Source of the DNA: Eubacteriales Family XIII. Incertae Sedis bacterium
Lineage (GTDB): Bacteria; Bacillota; Clostridia; Peptostreptococcales; Anaerovoracaceae
DNA length: 10,903 nucleotides
Reading direction: 5' to 3'
NCBI GenBank assembly: GCA_031278255.1
Contig: JAITKU010000074.1
Span: forward strand, 1 to 10,903
This document shows positions 7,010 to 10,903 of this stretch, piece after piece (position 1 is the stretch's first letter; every line of letters begins with the position of its first letter). The notes beneath the pieces are model-generated. The model was given only the letters and a program-made list of their open reading frames with translations. It had not been told where the DNA came from and made no database searches. The position numbers and the translations under genes are program-made.

Positions 7010-8584
7010 ATGTATTTCACCTCATCCGCCTTTGTGTTGTTCCTTATCGTTGTTTTGGCGGGATATTCCGTTGCCCCCGGTCGTTTTCGCCCGGTATGGT
7101 TGCTTCTCGCAAACGGTTTCTTCTGCGTCGCTTCCGGCCCGGCCGGCACGGTCTGCATCGCCGTGACCTGCCTGACAACCTGGTACGCGGGCAGGCGGAT
7201 CGATCGCCTGTCGAAGCGGCAGGCGGCGCGATCGGCGGACGCGAGCCTTTCCCCGGCCGAAGCCAAGGCGCTGCGCCAAGGGACGAAAGGACAAAAGCGC
7301 CTGTGGCTGATCGCCGGTATCTGCGTCAACGTCGGCATTTTGGCGGCGACGAAATACTCCGGATTTCTCGCGCAGAATCTGAACGCCGTATCGCGTTTTT
7401 TGGGCCTGTCTTTCACGACGGCGGGCCTTGACCTCGCCGTGGGCTTGGGCATATCTTTCTACACCTTTAAGGCCCTGTCTTACATGACGGATGTTTATCG
7501 CGGCAAAAAAACGGAGTCCGGGAGCCTCGTTCAAGTGGCGCTCTTCGTGTCGTTTTTCCCTGAACTCGTACAGGGGCCCATAAGCCGGTATCACAATCTG
7601 GCGCCCTGTTTGTTCGCCGGGCGAATCCCGGGGCCGGATGAATTTTGGGCGGGGCTGCAGCGGATTCTGTTCGGCTTTTTCAAAAAACTCGTGGTCGCGG
7701 ACAGGCTCTTGCCGGCCGTCGTGGTTTTGACAAAGACCCCCGAGGACTTCAAAGGCGTGTATGTCCTGCTGGCGATGTGGTTTTACGCGGTCGTGCTGTT
7801 CGCGGATTTCACGGGCGGGATCGATATCACGATCGGCACCGCGAAGCTGTTTGGAATCGATGTGACGGAGAACTTCAACAAGCCTTTCTATTCCAAATCC
7901 ATCGCCGAATATTGGAGAAGATGGCATATCACGATGGGCGCATGGTTCAAAGACTATTTGTTCTATCCCCTCAGCACCTCGCGCTTGATATTGAAGCTGA
8001 TCAAGCCGTCCAAAAGAATCTTCGGAAAGGGCGTCGGCGTCCGCATTCCCGTGTACATCGTGACGATGATCCTCTGGTTTACCACCGGGCTGTGGCATGG
8101 AGCCGGTTGGAATTTTATCGTATGGGGACTTACAAACGGCGTGATCATCATTGTCTCGCAGGAGTTATCCCCCCTGTACAAGCGCTTTCATTCCCGTTTC
8201 GCCTTTTCCGAGACGGCGGCCTATAACGCGTTCCAAATCGTGCGGACCTTTTGCCTGATGTCCTGTATCCGCACCTTTGACATCTACGCCGACGTGGGCG
8301 CGACCCTCGACGCCTATATGTCCGTCTTTGCGGACTTCGGTTGGCACGACTTCGCGGCGCGGGGCGTTTCGGAATTGGGCCTCGCCGCTTCGGATTACAT
8401 CGTCGTCGCCTGCGGCCTGTGTACGATGTTGTCGGCCGGGATCAGAACGCGCCGCGCCGCGTATAAGGGAACGCCGCTCGCGACGCGCGTCTGCCTGTGT
8501 TTCCTGTTGTTCCTCGTCACGATCGTATTCGGCTGCTACGGTATCGGATACGACGCGAATCAATTTATTTACAATCGGTTTTGA
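7010..8584 (+). CDS. MBOAT-family membrane acyltransferase, DltB/AlgI-like
   Basis: This 524-residue polytopic membrane protein has about 10-12 hydrophobic segments (for example 5-22, 27-50, 97-116, 135-158, 172-188, 248-268, 345-362, 365-384, 408-425, 460-476 and 492-512). MBOAT landmarks are clear: FADFTGGIDITIG (D266), KPFYSKSIAEYWRRWHI (H306) and the catalytic H363 in GLWHGAGWNFIVWG. In DltB and AlgI this class moves an acyl or aminoacyl group from a cytoplasmic carrier to the outer face of the membrane, and that role is inferred here from the gene order. It is longer than a typical DltB (roughly 400 residues), mainly because of the C-terminal part after the catalytic His, and resembles AlgI-type members. 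The start at 7010 has AGGA (7000-7003), which shares bases with the stop codon of the carrier gene. Translation is probably coupled. Confidence 0.95.
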   Translation: MYFTSSAFVLFLIVVLAGYSVAPGRFRPVWLLLANGFFCVASGPAGTVCIAVTCLTTWYAGRRIDRLSKRQAARSADASLSPAEAKALRQGTKGQKRLWLIAGICVNVGILAATKYSGFLAQNLNAVSRFLGLSFTTAGLDLAVGLGISFYTFKALSYMTDVYRGKKTESGSLVQVALFVSFFPELVQGPISRYHNLAPCLFAGRIPGPDEFWAGLQRILFGFFKKLVVADRLLPAVVVLTKTPEDFKGVYVLLAMWFYAVVLFADFTGGIDITIGTAKLFGIDVTENFNKPFYSKSIAEYWRRWHITMGAWFKDYLFYPLSTSRLILKLIKPSKRIFGKGVGVRIPVYIVTMILWFTTGLWHGAGWNFIVWGLTNGVIIIVSQELSPLYKRFHSRFAFSETAAYNAFQIVRTFCLMSCIRTFDIYADVGATLDAYMSVFADFGWHDFAARGVSELGLAASDYIVVACGLCTMLSAGIRTRRAAYKGTPLATRVCLCFLLFLVTIVFGCYGIGYDANQFIYNRF

Positions 8585-8601
8585 GTGTCGGAGACCCCGG
8601 A

Positions 8602-9678
8602 ATGAAGCCTTTGCACATCTGTATCGCGACCGTCGTCTTGTTGATCTGCTTCCTGTCCGCGCAGCGTCTGCTCACGCCCAAGTATATGGAATCGCTGCAC
8701 GAGGGCGCGCTGACGGCGGAATATTACGCCGACGAAAAGGACAACGCCGTACTCTTCATAGGGGATTGCGAGGTGTATGAAAACTTCTCGCCGGTGAAGC
8801 TTTGGACGGAGTACGGCATAAGCTCCTATATACGCGGCGGTCCGCAGCAGTTGATATGGCAGTCCTATTATCTGCTTCTGGACACCCTGCGGTACGAAAC
8901 GCCCGAGGTTGTCGTGTTCAACGTGCTGTCCATGAAGTACGCCGCCCCGCAAAGCGAGGCCTACAATCGTTTGAACCTCGACGGTATGCGCCTTTCGAGC
9001 GCCAAACTCGGCGCGATCCTCGCGTCCGTGACGCCGGAAGAAACGGTTCTTTCGTACATATTTCCCATATTCCGATTCCACGACCGCTGGGACGAACTCA
9101 CGGCGGAGGACCTGCGATATTTTGCGGCGCGCGAATCCGTGGGTCACAACGGCTATTATATGCGAAACGACACGAAACCCGTAGGGATCATACCCGAAGG
9201 CCCAAAACTCGCGGATTACCGGTTCGGTGAAAACAGCTACAGCTATCTGGACAAAATCACGGCGCTGTGCGAAAGCAAGGGGATCGATCTCCTGCTCATA
9301 AAAGCGCCCACGATCTATCCCCATTGGTATTCGGAATGGGACGCGCAAATGCAAAGCTACGCGGACGAACACGGGCTGTTCTTTGTCAATTTCCTCGCGC
9401 ATACGGAGGAAATCGGCCTCGACTTTCGCAAAGACACCTACGACGGGGGTCTGCATCTGAACAGGAGCGGCGCCGAAAAGCTGACGGATTATCTCGGAAA
9501 GCTCCTCGCGGACCGCTACGGTCTGGCGGACAGGCGCGGGGACGCGTCCGTCGCGGCGATTTGGCGCGAAAAGACGCGCGACTATGAAGCGGCGGCCCAA
9601 GCGCAGATGCGCGAGATCGAGACGTACGGGGAGATCCGAACATTTACATATCGGAAGAACAAGGAGGTGCAACAATGA
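8602..9678 (+). CDS. Membrane-anchored SGNH-like protein with GDC motif, in DltD position
   Basis: This 358-residue protein has an N-terminal membrane anchor (about 5-21) and an extracellular SGNH/GDSL-type domain. Block I reads VLFIGDCEVYENFSP, so the nucleophile position of the GDS motif is C56 (codon TGC, 8767-8769). Block III appears as VVVFNVLSMK (N107) and block V as YDGGLHLNRSGAEKLTDYLG, with D281 and H285 the likely Asp and His. In the dlt pathway DltD, also SGNH-like, acts with the MBOAT protein to deliver the aminoacyl group to the acceptor. I infer a similar role, possibly through a thioester on C56, though loss of the Ser could also mean an inactive or accessory protein. The start at 8602 has GGAG (8590-8593) 8 nt upstream. 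The last 4 nt overlap the lipoprotein start (ATGA). The tail after about 310 is charged and helical. Confidence 0.85.
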   Translation: MKPLHICIATVVLLICFLSAQRLLTPKYMESLHEGALTAEYYADEKDNAVLFIGDCEVYENFSPVKLWTEYGISSYIRGGPQQLIWQSYYLLLDTLRYETPEVVVFNVLSMKYAAPQSEAYNRLNLDGMRLSSAKLGAILASVTPEETVLSYIFPIFRFHDRWDELTAEDLRYFAARESVGHNGYYMRNDTKPVGIIPEGPKLADYRFGENSYSYLDKITALCESKGIDLLLIKAPTIYPHWYSEWDAQMQSYADEHGLFFVNFLAHTEEIGLDFRKDTYDGGLHLNRSGAEKLTDYLGKLLADRYGLADRRGDASVAAIWREKTRDYEAAAQAQMREIETYGEIRTFTYRKNKEVQQ

Positions 9679-10283
9679 AGCCAAACCGCATCGCGCATAT
9701 GCGCATACGAATCCTGCTCGCGGCCCTGCTCGCCCTATGCGTCCTTTCAAGCGGCTGCGCGAAGTCGGAAGCGAGCGAGAGCGCGGACGCGCATACGGAC
9801 GGGAACGAGGCCGCGGCGCCGGACACGGCGGAGCGGAGCGAGGCCGCGCGGGATGTCACGCCTTTCTCCTTTTCCTATAAGGATACGCCCATCGTGCCGG
9901 GGGAGGATATGAGCGATCTGCTCGATGCGATCGGCGCGCCGAACGATGTCTTTGAGGCGCAAAGCTGCGCCTTTGACGGGGTTGACCGCATATACTATTA
10001 TCCGGGCTTTCTCATCAACACCTACCCCGATCGGGGCAAAGACAAAATCCTGTCGGTCTCGTTTCGGGACGACAGCGTACAAACGGACGAGGGCCTGTAC
10101 CTCGGCATGCGCGCCGACGCGGTATCCTCCGTATATGAAAACGGCACGCGGAACGCCGGCGGAAACGCGCTCCTGTTTCAAAACCGGGATTTGGAACTGC
10201 GGGTTCTGTTTGAAAACGATGTCGCGATCGATATCACGCTGTATTACGCCCCGGCGCAGGCGCAGGCGGCAATGGCGGAATAG
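9675..10283 (+). CDS. Lipoprotein of unknown function, last gene of the Dlt-like operon
   Basis: This 202-residue protein has a basic N-terminus, a hydrophobic stretch (about 11-24) and a lipobox ending SSGC (C28), so it should be lipid-anchored on the outer face of the membrane. Residues 29-60 form an acidic Ala/Glu/Asp linker. The folded part (about 61-195) seems to be built of two beta-rich halves, with notable stretches ESCAF-like AQSCAFDGVDRIYYYPGF (95-112) and SFRDDSVQTDEGLYLGM (129-145). I cannot assign it to a named family. It starts at the ATGA overlap with the SGNH-like gene, behind the strongest ribosome binding site of the operon (AAGGAGGT, 9661-9668, 6-nt spacing), so it is probably made in quantity. 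The context suggests it binds or presents the acceptor, or assists the SGNH-like protein. Position -3 of the lipobox is Ser instead of the commoner Leu. Confidence 0.85.
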   Translation: MKPNRIAHMRIRILLAALLALCVLSSGCAKSEASESADAHTDGNEAAAPDTAERSEAARDVTPFSFSYKDTPIVPGEDMSDLLDAIGAPNDVFEAQSCAFDGVDRIYYYPGFLINTYPDRGKDKILSVSFRDDSVQTDEGLYLGMRADAVSSVYENGTRNAGGNALLFQNRDLELRVLFENDVAIDITLYYAPAQAQAAMAE

Positions 10284-10319
10284 CCGCCCGCGCCGCGCGC
10301 GGCCCCGAGGCGCTTTACC

Positions 10320-10343
10320 CGCCGCCGTTTTGCGGCGTTCATT
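10320..10343 (+). terminator. Hairpin between operon end and arsR-like gene
   Basis: CGCCGC (10320-10325) pairs with GCGGCG (10332-10337) around a CGTTTT loop, followed by TTCATTT. It lies between the convergent ends of the lipoprotein gene and the regulator gene. The T run is interrupted, so it is a weak intrinsic terminator for rightward transcription. There is no T run on the other strand. A second GC palindrome, GCCGCGCGCGGC (10292-10303), precedes it. Confidence 0.45.
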
Positions 10344-10728
10344 TCGCGCAGCAACAGCCGCGGGACGCGTCGTCCGCCGCGGCCTTTGCCGCCGAGAGAA
10401 CGCCGAAAGGATGCCGCAAGCGGCGCAGCGCGCGCACAATGCGAAGAACGCGTTTCATGTCGTGCCGCGCAACCGCTTCCAGCAGACGACGCGCGTACGC
10501 GCAGCCGTCCGCGTTTATGGTGTAATAACTCCACTTTCCGACGCGGCGGCTCGTCACGATACCCGCTTCGCAGAGTATCTTCATATGGTGTGAGAGCGTC
10601 GGCTGGCTGATCTGCAAATCGTCCAGCAGAACGCAGGCGCACTGCTCCCCTTTTGTCAGCAGTTCGAGGACGCGCAGTCTGTTCTCGTCCGTAAAGGCGC
10701 GAAAAACGCGGATATATGTATTTTTCAT
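10339..10728 (-). CDS. ArsR/SmtB-family metalloregulatory repressor
   Basis: This 129-residue cytoplasmic winged-helix protein has its DNA-recognition helix around 41-56 (SQPTLSHHMKILCEAG) and the beta wing at 58-70 (VTSRRVGKWSYYTI). C30 and C32 in GEQCACVLLDDL sit in the helix where ArsR-type sensors place the As(III)/Sb(III) ligands (ELCVCDL in plasmid R773 ArsR). Other cysteines are C53, C76 and a C-terminal run C125-C127. The family releases its operator when metalloid or metal binds, and this one most likely senses arsenite or antimonite. The basic C-terminal part (about 91-107) is unusual. The start at 10728 has AGGAG (10736-10740) 7 nt upstream. No ars transporter or reductase gene is visible; the gene ends convergent with the Dlt-like operon, so the two are probably unrelated in function. 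Confidence 0.92.
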   Translation of the reverse strand: MKNTYIRVFRAFTDENRLRVLELLTKGEQCACVLLDDLQISQPTLSHHMKILCEAGIVTSRRVGKWSYYTINADGCAYARRLLEAVARHDMKRVLRIVRALRRLRHPFGVLSAAKAAADDASRGCCCAK

Positions 10729-10764
10729 AAAGAAGCTCCTTTCACAGATCGTTCGGATGCGAAG

Positions 10765-10794
10765 AGTATATCATATGTATTGAAAATATTCAAT
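10765..10794 (-). promoter_or_regulatory. Promoter and probable operator of the arsR-like gene
   Basis: On the minus strand TTGAAT (10788-10793) and TATACT (10765-10770) are 17 bp apart, a good promoter pair about 37 nt upstream of the start codon. The inverted repeat ATTGAA-AATA-TTCAAT (10779-10794) covers the -35 box and the spacer. Repeats of this TTGAA/TTCAA type are typical of ArsR/SmtB operators, so autorepression is likely. Confidence 0.65.
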
Positions 10795-10800
10795 TTTGGC

Positions 10801-10848
10801 TCCGTCCAAAATTGAAGCGCCAAAGGCGCACTTCAATTGTTGAACGGA
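10801..10848. repeat. Large imperfect palindrome
   Basis: The sequence folds into one interrupted hairpin: TCCGT (10801-10805) with ACGGA (10844-10848), CAA with TTG, AATTGAA (10810-10816) with TTCAATT (10832-10838), and a tip GCGCC-AAA-GGCGC (10817-10829). The left arm can alternatively pair leftward, TTCAATTTTGG (10789-10799) with CCAAAATTGAA (10806-10816), so two structures compete. It may be a mobile palindromic repeat, a terminator of a gene to the right, or part of the ArsR control region. Confidence 0.6.
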
Positions 10849-10892
10849 TGTTTTGAGGGGACAAGGGCTTCGCCCGCCGCCCCTCAAAACAT
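10848..10892. repeat. 13-bp perfect inverted repeat with nested hairpin
   Basis: ATGTTTTGAGGGG (10848-10860) and CCCCTCAAAACAT (10880-10892) are perfect complements around a 19-nt centre that holds a second small hairpin, GGGC-TTC-GCCC (10865-10875). No T run follows on either strand, so it is not a standard terminator. It directly adjoins the palindrome on its left. The remaining 11 bases to the window end show nothing. Confidence 0.7.
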
Positions 10893-10903
10893 AGGCGTCA
10901 GTG

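Noticed and set aside
8569..9750. A 393-codon open frame on the minus strand opposite the SGNH-like gene
   Set aside because: No ribosome binding site or family motif. The plus-strand frame has a membrane anchor and SGNH blocks.
3511..10283. A non-ribosomal peptide or polyketide gene cluster
   Set aside because: There is one adenylating domain, one free-standing carrier protein and no condensation, ketosynthase or thioesterase domain. MBOAT plus SGNH-like genes fit a Dlt/AlgI-type surface modification instead.
10848..10892. Rho-independent terminator or transposon end
   Set aside because: No T run on either side, no transposase and no target-site duplication visible, so it is listed only as a palindrome.

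Overview
The window looks like chromosomal DNA of a moderately GC-rich anaerobe of the Bacillota, probably class Clostridia (by eye about 55-60% GC in genes, AT-rich between them). The reasons are the GGAGG-type ribosome binding sites, an aldo/keto reductase carrying two [4Fe-4S] clusters, a two-gene iscS-iscU module, an acidic lipoprotein and a Dlt-like operon. This placement is inference from style and gene content; there is no rRNA or other marker gene here.

Left part (1-3278). The 5' end of an acidic Pro/Glu/Ala-rich gene runs leftward out of the window. It is divergent from a monocistronic Fe-S aldo/keto reductase (659-1615), which ends in a hairpin terminator. Convergent with it is the leftward pair iscS-iscU (3278 to 1643), which supplies sulfur and a scaffold for Fe-S clusters and overlaps by 17 nt. 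The divergent control region 3279-3510 holds one good promoter in each direction.

Centre (3511-10283). Six tightly packed rightward genes form the main system. They are a membrane-anchored protein with a transglutaminase-like domain, an amino-acid adenylating enzyme of the DltA family, a 76-residue carrier protein, an MBOAT acyltransferase of the DltB/AlgI type, a membrane-anchored SGNH-like protein in the DltD position, and a lipoprotein of unknown function. The likely logic, by analogy with teichoic acid D-alanylation, is that the ligase activates an amino acid and loads it on the carrier protein. The MBOAT protein then passes it across the membrane and the SGNH-like protein places it on an extracellular acceptor. 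Four things differ from canonical dltXABCD: the gene order (A-C-B-D), no visible dltX, a Gly where DltA has its substrate-selecting Cys, and a GDC motif where SGNH proteins have GDS. With the added transglutaminase-like and lipoprotein genes, this points to a variant surface-aminoacylation pathway of unknown substrate and acceptor.

Right part (10284-10903). A GC hairpin separates the operon from a convergent ArsR/SmtB-type regulator with a CxC metalloid-type motif, preceded by a promoter overlapping a palindromic operator. The last 100 bases are noncoding and consist of two adjoining large palindromes.

No tRNA, rRNA, CRISPR array, transposase or phage gene was seen.
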